Source of the DNA: Paenibacillus oceani
GTDB lineage: Bacteria; Bacillota; Bacilli; Paenibacillales; NBRC-103111
DNA: 58,098 nt
Assembly (NCBI RefSeq): GCF_014705615.1
Contig: NZ_JACXJA010000056.1
Location: forward strand, 1 to 58,098
Reading direction: 5' to 3'
Below the pieces are notes generated by a model. It did no database searches and was not told the origin of the DNA. It saw only the letters and a list, made by a program, of their open reading frames with translations. The translations under genes were made by a program, and so were the position numbers. Position 1 is the stretch's first letter. Every line of letters starts with the position of its first letter. Shown in pieces: positions 1 to 9,571 of the stretch.

Positions 1-217
1 CTGCGTCTGCCTGCTAGCTACGGGGCGGCTTGGCCCCTACCCCGGCTGAACTTTCATCAGCTAGTTGTGCCTAGCTTGGCTAGGCGCGCAGAGGTGCAAA
101 CCACCCTTATCCGGCAACACTTCCCGCAGCAAGGCACTTCCATCGGTTAGATCACCCGCACACGCTGGCGGCCCCCATCCTCCCCGCGCCACCCTGCAAC
201 AAAACAAAGCGCTGCCC
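1..217. other. left edge, no gene recognised
   Basis: Stretch downstream of the pantothenate kinase gene. The ORF crossing it on the plus strand overlaps the kinase antisense, has no ribosome binding site and low-complexity composition. I see a short GC-rich hairpin near 21-43 but no poly-T tail, so I do not call a terminator. Confidence 0.4.
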
Positions 218-1138
218 CTACTTACGGAGCAGCACTTTGCGAATTTCGTGATTCGAGCCCTTCTGCAGCAGCAGTTGGGCCCGCCCTTTGGTCGGGGATA
301 TATTTTGGCGGAGGTTAACGGCGTTAATCTCTTCCCAAATCTGCGTAGCGGTCTGGACCGACTCTTCCTCCGTTAAGGTGGAGTACCGGTGAAAGTACGA
401 GTCGGGATTGCGGAACGCCGAATCCCGCAGCATCCGGAACCGCTCGATGTACCACCGCTTGATGTCGCTCTCTTCCGCATCGAGATAGATCGAGAAATCG
501 AAAAAGTCGCTGACGAACACTTGCGACTCCTTGTTCACCTGAAGCACGTTAATGCCTTCCACGATGAGAATGTCCGGAGCGCGGACGACCTGCGCCCGAT
601 CCGGCACGATATCGTATACAAGATGGGAGTAAACCGGGGCCGTCACCTCCGGCTTGCCGCCCTTCACTTCGGTCAAAAATTGCAGCAGCCGCTTAATATC
701 GTAGCTCTCGGGAAACCCTTTTTTCTTCATCAGCCCGCGTTCCTGCAACACCCGGTTCGGGTGCAAAAAGCCGTCCGTTGTAATCAGGTCCACATTGCGA
801 TGATTCGTCCACCGGGACAGCAGCAGCTGGAGCAGACGAGCCGCCGTGCTTTTTCCGACTGCGACGCTTCCGGCGATCCCGATAATGTATGGCGACTTCG
901 CTTCCTGGCTGCCTGTAAAATAAGCGGCCGACTTGTACAACTGCTGCGAGGCAGCCACGTACAAATTAATCAACCGGGTAATGGGATGGTAGATTTGCTC
1001 CGCTTCCTGGAACGGAATCTGGTCGTTCAACCCTTTCAGCTTCTCGAATTCTTCCTTCGTGAGCGGAAGCGGCGTATGGTCCCGGATCGCCGACCACTCC
1101 TCCCGGCTAAACTCCATGTACAACGAATGGCGATTCAT
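218..1138 (-). CDS. coaA: type I pantothenate kinase
   Basis: Phosphorylates pantothenate with ATP, the first and controlling step of coenzyme A synthesis; cytosolic. The P-loop GSVAVGKST sits near residues 90-98, preceded by the conserved GIA. The blocks [34 protein letters not shown] and [15 protein letters not shown] follow in the order of B. subtilis and E. coli CoaA. The start is placed at 1138 (306 aa) because GGTGGAG lies about 9 nt upstream; the frame is open further upstream to 1207 but without a good site. A second in-frame Met at 1117 is possible. It stands alone, with no other CoA gene adjacent. Confidence 0.93.
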   Translation of the reverse strand: MNRHSLYMEFSREEWSAIRDHTPLPLTKEEFEKLKGLNDQIPFQEAEQIYHPITRLINLYVAASQQLYKSAAYFTGSQEAKSPYIIGIAGSVAVGKSTAARLLQLLLSRWTNHRNVDLITTDGFLHPNRVLQERGLMKKKGFPESYDIKRLLQFLTEVKGGKPEVTAPVYSHLVYDIVPDRAQVVRAPDILIVEGINVLQVNKESQVFVSDFFDFSIYLDAEESDIKRWYIERFRMLRDSAFRNPDSYFHRYSTLTEEESVQTATQIWEEINAVNLRQNISPTKGRAQLLLQKGSNHEIRKVLLRK

Positions 1139-1577
1139 GTATGCGCTCTCCACCGATCTGTAGTAACTGAAAAAAGTATGCACGAGGCGGAGCGGCACGT
1201 CAAGCAAAACTTAACCTCGCCAATCGGCCGCCAGAACGCAAGACCCGGCGTTCCCCCCCCGCGATTTTGCGGGCGGCAGGAGCGGTGAGGAGCGGTAACC
1301 GCCACGATCGCGTATAAAAGATCCGCTGAATCCGCTGAAATACGGCCCGCCGGGGACGCCTCCCGGCTGCAGGCCAACCCGCTGCGCCTTACCATCTGCC
1401 GCAGCTCAAGGCCCCGCCCTGCTACCGGTACCCGCATGCTTCGGTCGCCCAAGCCGCTTCATCGGCCAGTATGGACGAAACGGCCCGACTTCAAACCGGC
1501 CGCGGAAGCGCACACCGCACGCTCACGGCCCGGCACGTTGGCGCCGGGAGCGCGGCCGGCCGACCAGCCGCTGGCGC
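1139..1577. other. GC-rich intergenic region
   Basis: Gap between coaA and the histidine kinase gene, both on the minus strand. It holds a run of eight C at 1253-1260 and several GC-rich partial dyads. The ORFs crossing it resemble no family and lack ribosome binding sites. The promoter of coaA should lie here, but I cannot pick a convincing one. Confidence 0.4.
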
Positions 1578-2972
1578 TCACGCGGTCGCCACGGTCTCCA
1601 TTCCGGGGAAACGCATCGTCATCTCGGCCCCTCCCTCCGGAATGTTCCTCGCCGCGATCCGGCCGCCGCAACGCTCGACGATCGCCCGGGATATCGCCAG
1701 CCCGAGCCCGGTTTCCCCGTCCTTTCCTTTCACGAACCGGTGGAACAGGTGCGGGAGCAGCTTGTCCGGTATCCCCCGCCCGTCGTCGACGACGGCGATG
1801 ATGATCTGTTTATGCTGAATCCGCACCTGAATCCGGATTCGTTGGCTCGCATACCGGGCCGCGTTGCCCACGACGTTGATCAAAGCTTGCAGCAGCTTGT
1901 CCCGGTCGGCCCGAACCGCCAGCCGCTCTTTGTCGTTTGCGTCCAGCTCCGTCTCAATCGTGATCCCGTTTTGCACCAGTATCGGATTCAGCCGCTCCAC
2001 CGTCTCCTCGATCAGCTCGGGGATCGCAACGGTGCCGAACCGGAAGCTGTTCTCCTCGCCGTCGAGCTTGGCAAGCAGCGTCATCTCCGTCACGATGTTC
2101 CGCAGTCTGGCGCTCTCGCTGATGATGACGTTCAGCCCTTTCCCGGCTTGCTCGCCTTCGAATACGCCGTCGCGGATTCCTTCCGCATAACCGGCGATCG
2201 ACATGAGCGGCGTCTTCAGTTCATGGGACGCATTTTGAATAAACTGCTTCTGAATGCGGTTATATTTCTCCAGTTCCCCGGCCAGGTTGTATACCGTCTG
2301 CGCAACATCGCCGATCTCTCCTCCGGCCTGAATGAGCCGGACTTCCGAGAACCTGCGGTTCTCCACCTTCTGAAGCTCGCCCTGCAATTGCAGCAGCGGA
2401 CGAATCAGTCTCCTTGTAATGAAGAGGCTCAGCAAAAACACAAGCCCTGCGCCGACGAACAACACGATCAGCAGCCGGCCCAGCAGCGACAGCTCGATCT
2501 CTTTTATTTTACTCATCGGCGTAAAAAGCGTAAGCGTCCCTTGCGGAATTGAGCTTTTGGAAACCAGGTACTGGATATCCTCGGCTTCCCGCAGTTTCTG
2601 GATACTCACCACTCCGGGGGCGGCCGCCGCCGCAGCCGTGCCGAACGTAGAAGTCCAGACCGGAACCGCGTCCACCGTGCTGAACACTACGTTTTCGGTG
2701 GAATCCGTGATGACCGCCCCGACACCCGTAACCGGCGCAGCCGTAATGGTAGCGGCCATGGAGGCGACGGCATTGTCCCCGCCTGACTCGACGAAGGTCA
2801 GATCGCTGATCGCAATCGTAGACGTGATCGACCGTTCGATCGCCGTCATATCTTTTTTCTGAACCTCGATAAAGTGATCCATTAACACATAGTGGAAAAT
2901 AACGGCCGTCACGCTCAGCACCAACACAAGCATCAAGCCGAACGCCAAATTAATCTGGTGCAGCAGCTTCAT
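1578..2972 (-). CDS. HAMP-domain sensor histidine kinase
   Basis: Membrane sensor of a two-component system, 464 aa. TM helix at about 11-31, an extracytoplasmic region of roughly 130 residues, a second TM at about 162-184, a HAMP linker, then the H-box ASHELKTPL with phospho-acceptor His250. The N-box (NVVGNAARYA), G1 (DDGRGIP) and G2 (GETGLGLAISR) complete the ATPase domain, so the kinase looks intact. The start at 2972 overlaps the upstream regulator's stop as ATGA, so the two are translationally coupled; GGAGGTGG lies just upstream. The ligand is unknown. The sensor loop contains an unusual run of six alanines (about 113-118). Confidence 0.92.
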   Translation of the reverse strand: MKLLHQINLAFGLMLVLVLSVTAVIFHYVLMDHFIEVQKKDMTAIERSITSTIAISDLTFVESGGDNAVASMAATITAAPVTGVGAVITDSTENVVFSTVDAVPVWTSTFGTAAAAAAPGVVSIQKLREAEDIQYLVSKSSIPQGTLTLFTPMSKIKEIELSLLGRLLIVLFVGAGLVFLLSLFITRRLIRPLLQLQGELQKVENRRFSEVRLIQAGGEIGDVAQTVYNLAGELEKYNRIQKQFIQNASHELKTPLMSIAGYAEGIRDGVFEGEQAGKGLNVIISESARLRNIVTEMTLLAKLDGEENSFRFGTVAIPELIEETVERLNPILVQNGITIETELDANDKERLAVRADRDKLLQALINVVGNAARYASQRIRIQVRIQHKQIIIAVVDDGRGIPDKLLPHLFHRFVKGKDGETGLGLAISRAIVERCGGRIAARNIPEGGAEMTMRFPGMETVATA

Positions 2973-3685
2973 TCCCCCGCCACCTCCGCTTCCATGCGCA
3001 GCCGGTAGCCGTGTCCCCATACCGCTTCCACGGGAAGCTGCTCGATTTTTTTGCGAAGCCGCTTCACCAGATGATCGACGGCCCGGTCGCTGCCGAAATA
3101 GTCGTCCCCCCACACCAGGGTGAGCAGCTCGTCCCTGGCGAAGGCGCGGTTCGGACGTTCTGCGAACGCTTGAAGCAGCGCGAATTCCTTAAACGTCACG
3201 TCGACCTCGTCCCCGCACCAGAACGCCCGCCGCTCTTCCTGCACGAGCTGCAGCTGGCCGGCTCCGAGCTGAAGCACCAGCGCCTCGCCCTGCTTCATGT
3301 CTTCCGGAGTTTTCAGCTTATGCGTGCGCTGCAGCTGCCTCTTGATCCGGGCGACCAGCTCGCGTGGGCTGAACGGCTTGACCATATAATCGTCGCTCCC
3401 CAGCTCCAAACCTAATATTTTGTCAACGTCGGTATCCCGGGCCGAAATCATAATGATCGGCACCTCCGCCTCCCGGCGGATTCGCCTGCAAAACTCGTAA
3501 CCGTCCATGCCGGGCAGCATAATATCGAGCACCCACATATCCGGGGGAGCCGTCTTCCACTGCTCCCAGGCTTCCTCGGCGGAGGCGAGCGCGGCCGTGC
3601 GGTACTGCTCCTTTTTCAAGTAGGCTTCCACCAGTTCGCGTATATGAGGATCGTCGTCTACGATTGCGATTAAGTAGTTGTTCAT
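2969..3685 (-). CDS. OmpR/PhoB-family response regulator
   Basis: DNA-binding partner of the adjoining kinase, 238 aa. Receiver domain with the acidic pocket DDD at 10-12, phospho-acceptor Asp54 (VLDIMLPGMDG) and Lys103 (MVKPFSP). A C-terminal winged helix of OmpR type follows (TFKEFALLQAF ... GSDRAVDHLVKRLRKKIE ... VWGHGYRL). The start at 3685 is supported by AGGAGG 8 nt upstream; the frame reads 40 codons further up without a site. A TACAAT -10 candidate lies at 3725-3720. The divergent neighbour encoding a secreted protein is a plausible target, but that is inference. Confidence 0.93.
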   Translation of the reverse strand: MNNYLIAIVDDDPHIRELVEAYLKKEQYRTAALASAEEAWEQWKTAPPDMWVLDIMLPGMDGYEFCRRIRREAEVPIIMISARDTDVDKILGLELGSDDYMVKPFSPRELVARIKRQLQRTHKLKTPEDMKQGEALVLQLGAGQLQLVQEERRAFWCGDEVDVTFKEFALLQAFAERPNRAFARDELLTLVWGDDYFGSDRAVDHLVKRLRKKIEQLPVEAVWGHGYRLRMEAEVAGE

Positions 3686-3849
3686 CCATCCAGCCTCCTG
3701 CAGTTCCTTTCGTATTAATATTGTAGCAAAACCGCAGCCGCAGTAGCGTTCTGCCATCGTTTTTCCACAATTTCTCGGACGATTTGCCACAGACGGCCGG
3801 TACACTGAAGCCTGTAACCACCCATCAACCTTAAAGGAGTGCTGTACCG

Positions 3850-4704
3850 ATGAACTACAAACAAATGTTGAAAACCGCCGCTTTGTCCACCTTGCTGTTG
3901 TCTGCCGTGGGAGCCCCGGCCGCCATGGCCGAAACTGCCGATCAAACGAACGCCAAGCCGGTGCAAATGACCGAAACGGTCATTGCCAAAAAGCTGCTGG
4001 ACCCGCTCAAGCTGGCCGAAACGTATGCGCCGGAAACGGTCGAAGACTGGAAACAGACGCTGGACGCGTATACGTCGCTCACCCCGAAAATGTTGTTCTG
4101 GGCGAAAAGTGCCGACGGCCAGCCGCTGAACATTCAAACGGTGCCGCTTAGCGAGGCTGTGGCGGTCGAAGGCCAGTTCGCCGTGAAAGCCGACGTGAAG
4201 TTTGAGGAGATGAAGCCGCTTGACGGAAACGAATTTTTCAAAACGGTTACGATGGTGAAGCGGGTTAATGACGATACCTTCGCCATAGAGCCGGCAACTG
4301 CGGATTCCAACGGGGACGAAGCAGAAGCCGGAGGCTTGAACGAGGCAGCCGTTACCATCTCGGTAACTGCCGTTCCGGCCCTCAAGGTTTCCGCCGAAGC
4401 CGGTGATACAATCACTGATCCAAGCGCCGAAGCAATCGCTGCCGATACGGTCAGCTTCTCGATCGCGTCTGCAGGCGTCGTGGACTCGACCATCGGCGCC
4501 AGCGCTTTCGCCGAAGGCTGGAAGCAGCTTGAAGAAGCCGTCCAATCCGATGACGGACAAGCCATCAAGCAGGCGTTAGCTACTCAGTTGGAGTTGTACA
4601 AGCAGAGAATTACGGAGCTGCAAGAGGCGAAGGCGAACGTGACTACGCTGCAAGCAATTCCGGCAGTTCCCTCTGCTCCGGCCGCATCCGCAGACAAAGA
4701 ATAA
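3850..4704 (+). CDS. secreted protein of unknown function
   Basis: 284 aa with a Sec signal peptide (positively charged start, hydrophobic core, predicted cleavage after AMA near residue 27). The mature part is acidic and alanine/valine/threonine-rich, with a repeated 'A.T' beta-like character in the middle and a Lys/Glu-rich probably helical tail (LELYKQRITELQEAKAN). I recognise no enzymatic motif and no cell-wall anchor. AAAGGAG lies about 9 nt before the ATG. It is transcribed divergently from the two-component pair over a 160-bp gap, which makes it a candidate for control by that system. Confidence 0.75.
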   Translation: MNYKQMLKTAALSTLLLSAVGAPAAMAETADQTNAKPVQMTETVIAKKLLDPLKLAETYAPETVEDWKQTLDAYTSLTPKMLFWAKSADGQPLNIQTVPLSEAVAVEGQFAVKADVKFEEMKPLDGNEFFKTVTMVKRVNDDTFAIEPATADSNGDEAEAGGLNEAAVTISVTAVPALKVSAEAGDTITDPSAEAIAADTVSFSIASAGVVDSTIGASAFAEGWKQLEEAVQSDDGQAIKQALATQLELYKQRITELQEAKANVTTLQAIPAVPSAPAASADKE

Positions 4705-4862
4705 AGGATGCGCTTGTGCGGGGAGACGTCGTCTAAGCGCAGCCTGAACCGTACTTCGGTCCCAAACTCGTGCAACCGGGACGGCTCTGCCATCGGGACC
4801 GCTCACGCTCAACATCCCTGCCGCCCGAGCCCTGCTTGACGACCGCCCCCGCGTGATACCAA

Positions 4863-4906
4863 AAGGGTTGCCCCTAAGTCTTATGCAGACTTTAGAGGCA
4901 ACCCTT
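4863..4906. terminator. intrinsic terminator between converging genes
   Basis: Long near-perfect dyad: AAGGGTTGCC at 4863-4872 pairs with GGCAACCCTT at 4897-4906, extended inwards by CTAA/TTAG and GTCT/AGAC around a TATGC loop. On the minus strand the stem is followed by TTTT. It separates the converging secreted-protein and beta-helix genes. Confidence 0.7.
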
Positions 4907-4960
4907 ATACGGCTTCCAGCCGGCGAGCCGAAGCCGACAGAGCCTAACAAACTGCCGAGG

Positions 4961-6788
4961 CTACGCTTTCGCCTCCCATAAAAGGGCGGTATCCGCCGTC
5001 GGAATCTGGGAGCAGCGCACCGTAAAATGCGTAGCCGTCATGTCCGTTACCCAGATATGTCCCGTATTACCGAGAGGGGTTGGAGAAATGTAGGATGGGA
5101 CGACTCCCAGATTGTGCTCAATGTAGACAGAATCGGTGTTCGCATTTATAGAGGCCGTTCCGTTCTTAACTGCACCGATATAGCCGAACGGAGCCCACGT
5201 CCCCGGTTCGCCTCCCTCGATGCAGACGTAACCGAGCGGCTTGCCTCTTCCTACATCTTTATTCCATATAACGGACATCGGCGAATAGGCGCCGGCTGCG
5301 GGAACGGCGGTATCGTAACGCTGAACGGAGCTGCCGAGCGTAAAGTCGCCGCTTAGTTTCCCTTTGCCTTTCGGCGTCACGGCCGGTTCGTAAGCTATCT
5401 TTTCCCCGGTATTGGGGCAATCGTAGCTGTTGTTCGCCCTCGCCCGCTGTTACGTCCTCGACCGTATTGCCCGTGATCGAGCTTTCGCCGCCCGGGTTGC
5501 GCGAAGGATTGTTAACCGAGGAGTTGTCCATACGAATCCCGGCCATTTTGACATGTTGGATCGTATTGCCGGATATCGTAAAGTTCGTCACGCTAGAGAG
5601 GCCGATCCCGTAACGCAAATTTTTGAACGTATTGCCGCTAATGACCAGATTGTGGATGTTGCGCTCGGCCGTTCCCGACACTTCCTCATTCGAAGTGACG
5701 CCGCCGCCAATCGTAGAGGTAAGTCCGAACGTATTTACCCCGTCGTACAGGAAGTTGCCTATAATTTCCCCGTTATACATGCCTTCCGGGTTGCCGGCAT
5801 GCTTCAGCAGGATACCGTCGCCGTTATGATGGTGGATTCTGTTGTTCGAGACCCGCCAGTTCCGGCTTCCGCCGATCCTGATCCCTTCTTCGCCCAGGAA
5901 GTAAACGTCGTTGCCCTCCAACGTGAAGTTGTCGCAAAAATGGATATGAATCGCATCGGTCCGGTAAGAGATGTCCAGCTTCGACAGTCTGAATTTGCCC
6001 GAATCTTTGATATAGATCCCGAAGGCTTGCTTGGAATGCAGCTTCGATGTTTTCGAGCTGGATATTTTCAGACTTTCCACGAAAAAGTCGGAGCAGCCCA
6101 GAAACGAAAGCACCGTTACGGTGTCGGACGTGTTGTCCAGGAAAATCTCCGCTTTGACTCCAAGAAAGCTGACTTTCTGTCCCGTAAGCGAGAACCCCTC
6201 TGTCACTCTGTATTTTCCATTCGGGAAGTAGAGTATGCCCCCTTGCGGAAAAGCGGCGGACACATAGCCGATCGCGCCGCGAATCGCCGCCGTATCGTCT
6301 GTCGTTCCGTCTCCCTTCGCCCCGAACCACCGGACATCGACGGAATCGTCAGCCATCAATCGCTTGAACCGGGCACCGGATGCGGCTGCGAGTATCGTCC
6401 CCGTATTGTCTGCCGAAGTCGTGTCCGCCGGGTCGTAGGCGAAATGTCCCTCTTGCCCTTCATCCCGTACAAAATAGAGCAGTCTCGAATCGGGACGAGT
6501 ATGGGCCCGAAGCTCGGCAACCGTAGCCGTAACGACCAAACCCGCCGTTCTAAGCTCGGGCCATATGCTTCTGCCGTCCGGCCCGTCATAGACGGAACCG
6601 CCGACCGACTGTTCGCCCTTGCCGAATGCCGTCGAGGGTCCAGGAAGCATACTGCCCGCGGCTATCGCCGCTCCCGCCATCCCGATCGCCGTCAGCAGCT
6701 TTCTGCGGCTTACCTGGACACCCGGTTCCTCCGGCCGGTCTTGCACCTTGCTCATTTCCGCGCGCTGTCCCATCTTTTCATTAGACAT
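4961..6788 (-). pseudogene. Tat-exported parallel beta-helix protein, frameshifted
   Basis: Starts at 6788 behind GAAGGAGGG. A twin-arginine signal (SRRKLL, then a hydrophobic Ala/Gly-rich stretch) precedes a pectate-lyase-superfamily beta-helix domain opening with VRWFGAKGDGTTDDTAAI and continuing through many 'ISGNTF / ITGNTV'-type rungs, so it is probably a polysaccharide-active or surface protein. The reading frame is lost at 5431-5451: the initial frame runs on to 5259 as an arginine-rich nonsense tail, while the natural C-terminus (GKLSGDFTLGSS ... LGNTGHIWVTDMTATHF) continues in another frame to 4961. Removing one G in the GGGCGAAC context at about 5436 restores one ORF of roughly 609 aa. 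It may be a true mutation or a sequencing error. Confidence 0.75.
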
Positions 6789-6900
6789 CCAAATCCCTCC
6801 TTCATGTACTCACACGTACAGCCGGACTGAATCTCTGTCTCTTCCTGCAAACAACTGCCGTCCGTGCGTCCCAGGCCAACCGGTTAACCGCTCCACTTCC

Positions 6901-8196
6901 CTATTTAGCCTGCAACTTCGCCTTTTCGGCCTGAATCGCTTTATTGATCTCTTCGTCGAAGTTTCGCAAGATCGTGTTCGTATCGTCGGGACTTTCCAAC
7001 AGCTTGGTGAAATTGACGCCCACGTTCGTCAACTGTTCGGCCCGCGGCGGGAATGCCGGCGCATCGGGATAGTAGTAAAGCGCCTGAACGTTTTTGCCTT
7101 TCCATTGCGGCAAATCTTGGCCGAACGCTTTGCGGACCTCCGGATCGGCGAGCGGCGTTCCGACCGCCTGCCTCGTCAGCTTGGCCTGAAATTCCGACGA
7201 CACCAGAAAAGCCATCACCCGAAACGCCTCATCCTTATGCTGCGACGTCGACGACAGGAACAAGGAGAGCGTGGCCGGCTTGAACCCGGTCTTCGGCTTT
7301 TGCGGCAGCTCCGGCACCGACGCCACATCCCAATCGAGATCGGGGCCCGCTTGGCTGATCGCTCCCGAATCGAGCACCATCGCCACCGTGCCTTTGACCG
7401 ATTCGGTGACGGGTACGAATTTGTTGTTCGGGATTTCGCCGAACCGGCGCAAATTGTTCAGCAGCAGCTTCCAGCCGTCCGTATTCATCGCCGCCTTGTC
7501 TTCCTTCGGGTCCAGCGGGCTAAGCGACAGCTGATTATTCAGCATGATATTGTTCGGCACGGCGGTAAATCCGTAGTAGGTCGTGCCGGCGTCGGTCCGT
7601 GTCAGCCTTTTCGCCAAATCATACACTTCGTCCCAGGTCAACCCGTCCTTCGGATAAGCCGCCCCGAAACGGTCGAACAAGTTTTTGTTGTAGAAGAGTC
7701 CATACCGGTTCATCGTAAACGGAAGTCCGTACAGCTTCCCTTCGCTGTTGGTCGACATGGCGTGAGCCAGCACGTTCGGCTCGAACGTATCCAGCTTGAA
7801 GTTATGCAGCTTGATCTGCTCCTGCAGGTCGACGTGCAGACCGTTCTGCTTGATCGAGCTGACCGTAAAGGCCGTCGAGTCGTAAATGATGTCGACTGCG
7901 GTTTGGGCGGTGATCCAGTCCGTGTATTCCATGCCTTTCTCTCTTTTGAACAATTGAAGCGTAATGTGAGGGAACTTCTTCTTTACCGCTTCCAGAATGC
8001 CCATCTTCTCAAAATCTACCGCCCCGGGCTGCGCATTGTACAAGGTCAGCGTCACCGGCTTAAGCGCTTCCCCACCGTTTGGCTGTACCTGTCCTCCTAG
8101 TTCTCCCTTTCCTCCGTCTCCACTTCCTCCGCAACCGCTTACAATAGTGGCCGATACTAACAAGCACACGGCGGGTTTTCCCCATTTTATCGTCAT
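6901..8196 (-). CDS. ABC sugar-type solute-binding lipoprotein
   Basis: 431 aa family-1-type extracellular solute-binding protein. Signal peptide with lipobox VSGC, lipidated Cys22, followed by a Gly/Ser linker typical of Gram-positive binding lipoproteins. The body contains the usual ABC sugar-binding blocks (KLYGLPFTMNRYGLFYNKNLF, GLTWDEVYDLAKRLT). GAGGAGGGG precedes the ATG. No permease or ATPase gene is adjacent, so it is an orphan component that must borrow a transporter or act as a sensor. It is divergent from a LacI-family regulator, which probably controls it. Confidence 0.85.
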   Translation of the reverse strand: MTIKWGKPAVCLLVSATIVSGCGGSGDGGKGELGGQVQPNGGEALKPVTLTLYNAQPGAVDFEKMGILEAVKKKFPHITLQLFKREKGMEYTDWITAQTAVDIIYDSTAFTVSSIKQNGLHVDLQEQIKLHNFKLDTFEPNVLAHAMSTNSEGKLYGLPFTMNRYGLFYNKNLFDRFGAAYPKDGLTWDEVYDLAKRLTRTDAGTTYYGFTAVPNNIMLNNQLSLSPLDPKEDKAAMNTDGWKLLLNNLRRFGEIPNNKFVPVTESVKGTVAMVLDSGAISQAGPDLDWDVASVPELPQKPKTGFKPATLSLFLSSTSQHKDEAFRVMAFLVSSEFQAKLTRQAVGTPLADPEVRKAFGQDLPQWKGKNVQALYYYPDAPAFPPRAEQLTNVGVNFTKLLESPDDTNTILRNFDEEINKAIQAEKAKLQAK

Positions 8197-8259
8197 GCCT
8201 TGCCCCTCCTCTGCTTCCTATATGGTGCGGAGACACGGTTGATCATTCATCTGATACTC

Positions 8260-8288
8260 ATTATAAGCGTCTTCCGGAGCGCTTCCAG
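8260..8288 (-). promoter_or_regulatory. promoter of the solute-binding protein gene with embedded LacI-type operator
   Basis: On the minus strand a perfect -10 TATAAT lies at 8265-8260. The 17-bp spacer and weak -35 (CTGGAA, 8288-8283) overlap the dyad TGGAAGCGCTCCGGA (8287-8273). This dyad has the central AGCGCT/CG core typical of LacI-family and cre operators. Its position between -35 and -10 would let a bound repressor block RNA polymerase. Confidence 0.5.
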
Positions 8289-8413
8289 TTCCATTTTAGT
8301 GGGAGCAAAAAGGCGGTTACGGAGCGGTTTCGCGAATTGCTGTAAGCCCTTTCTTTCGGGTCTGTTCGATGTTACGATGAGGGTATACCATTTTCCGTTG
8401 ACGAGGTGCTTCC

Positions 8414-9475
8414 ATGCCTATTATTAAGTCGGTTACGCTTCGCACGATTGCCAATGAGCTCGGACTGACCGTCAACACCGTCTCCAAAGCATTGAAGGGA
8501 AGACCAGGCATGTCCGAGCAGACCCGTCACCTGATCGTTCAGACGGCGGAACGGCTCGGCTATTTTACCAAAGAGCAGATTCGCAGCTTGAAAGCCGAAC
8601 ATATCCTCCCGTATCCGCTCGAGAGGAAACGATTTTTCCTCGTACAAACGACGCAATCCGTCAGCTACTACAAGCTGCTGCTGGAAGGGCTTTACGAGCG
8701 CTTCGCTTCGTTCGGCCATCATATCGAGGTGCTGCTGCTGCCTTCCTCCGTCAAGGAAAAAGAGATGGACGGCTGGTTGGATCAGCGCGGTCTCGCCTAT
8801 ACCGACGGCTTGTTCATCGCTCCCAGCATCATGCCGAGGGAGTGGGAGCCGAAGCTGCTCCGCCTGCCGGTTCCGAAAATACTGCTCAACTTCCCCCCTC
8901 TCGGAACCCGGGTGGACAGCGTCATCTGGGACATCTACGAAGCAACCTATCAGGCTGTCGCCTATTTGCGTTCGATCGGCCATACTAACATTATGTATGT
9001 GGGAGATACGACTCAGCAAAGGGGATATATTTTGCGCTGGCAAGCGTTTCTTCACGCCATGAACGAATTCGGCGCCCGTGTCGATCCGGACGCCCATTCG
9101 ATCCGCGTGCGGACAAGCCAGGCTTTGTGGAAGGGAGAGCTGTCCGAGAAGCTTGCCCGGTATGCCCCGACCGCCATTTTATGCGGAATCGAAGGTGAAG
9201 TTCCTGAAGTGTACCGTCTCTGCTCCGAGCAGCTGGGATTGCGCATTCCCGAGGATCTGTCGATCATCGGCCTGCTGAATCAGCAGCCGGATTCGCTGCC
9301 GCCCTTCACGATGCCTCTGCTGGCCATTCGCGAGACCGGTTACCGGGCCGCCGACCGGATGCTTTGGCGGATCGCCAATCCTTCGCTGCCTTATGAGCAT
9401 ATTCGTATCCAAGGGGAGCTGAAGATCGGCAGTACGACGGCGAGTTTGGAGGATAGGGCGGCGACCGTGGAGTAG
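8414..9475 (+). CDS. LacI-family transcriptional regulator
   Basis: 353 aa. The N-terminal helix-turn-helix is of LacI type (TLRTIANELGLTVNTVSKALKGR, about residues 8-30) with the hinge following. The remainder is a periplasmic-binding-protein-like sensor domain (IGHTNIMYVGDTTQQRGYILRWQAF; PEDLSIIGLLN). GAGGTG lies just before the ATG. It is divergent from an orphan sugar-binding lipoprotein, and the likely operator lies in the shared intergenic region. The inducer is unknown, probably a sugar or oligosaccharide. Confidence 0.88.
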   Translation: MPIIKSVTLRTIANELGLTVNTVSKALKGRPGMSEQTRHLIVQTAERLGYFTKEQIRSLKAEHILPYPLERKRFFLVQTTQSVSYYKLLLEGLYERFASFGHHIEVLLLPSSVKEKEMDGWLDQRGLAYTDGLFIAPSIMPREWEPKLLRLPVPKILLNFPPLGTRVDSVIWDIYEATYQAVAYLRSIGHTNIMYVGDTTQQRGYILRWQAFLHAMNEFGARVDPDAHSIRVRTSQALWKGELSEKLARYAPTAILCGIEGEVPEVYRLCSEQLGLRIPEDLSIIGLLNQQPDSLPPFTMPLLAIRETGYRAADRMLWRIANPSLPYEHIRIQGELKIGSTTASLEDRAATVE

Positions 9476-9489
9476 GTTGGCAGTGCTTG

Positions 9490-9571
9490 GCGGTGGAATG
9501 AAATGCGGCGATTCACGTGGAATGCGGGGATTTACTGTGAAAAAACCGCGGGGCTTTGCGGTGGAATGAAA
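9490..9571 (+). repeat. 14-bp direct repeat pair
   Basis: GCGGTGGAATGAAA occurs exactly at 9490-9503 and at 9558-9571, with a partial copy (GTGGAATGCGG) between. It lies directly upstream of, and slightly overlaps, the larger four-unit element. Confidence 0.6.

Noticed and set aside
65-1288. Long plus-strand ORFs opposite coaA
   Set aside because: They are antisense shadows of a gene with clear family motifs, lack ribosome binding sites and are arginine/proline-rich as expected from GC-rich reverse frames.
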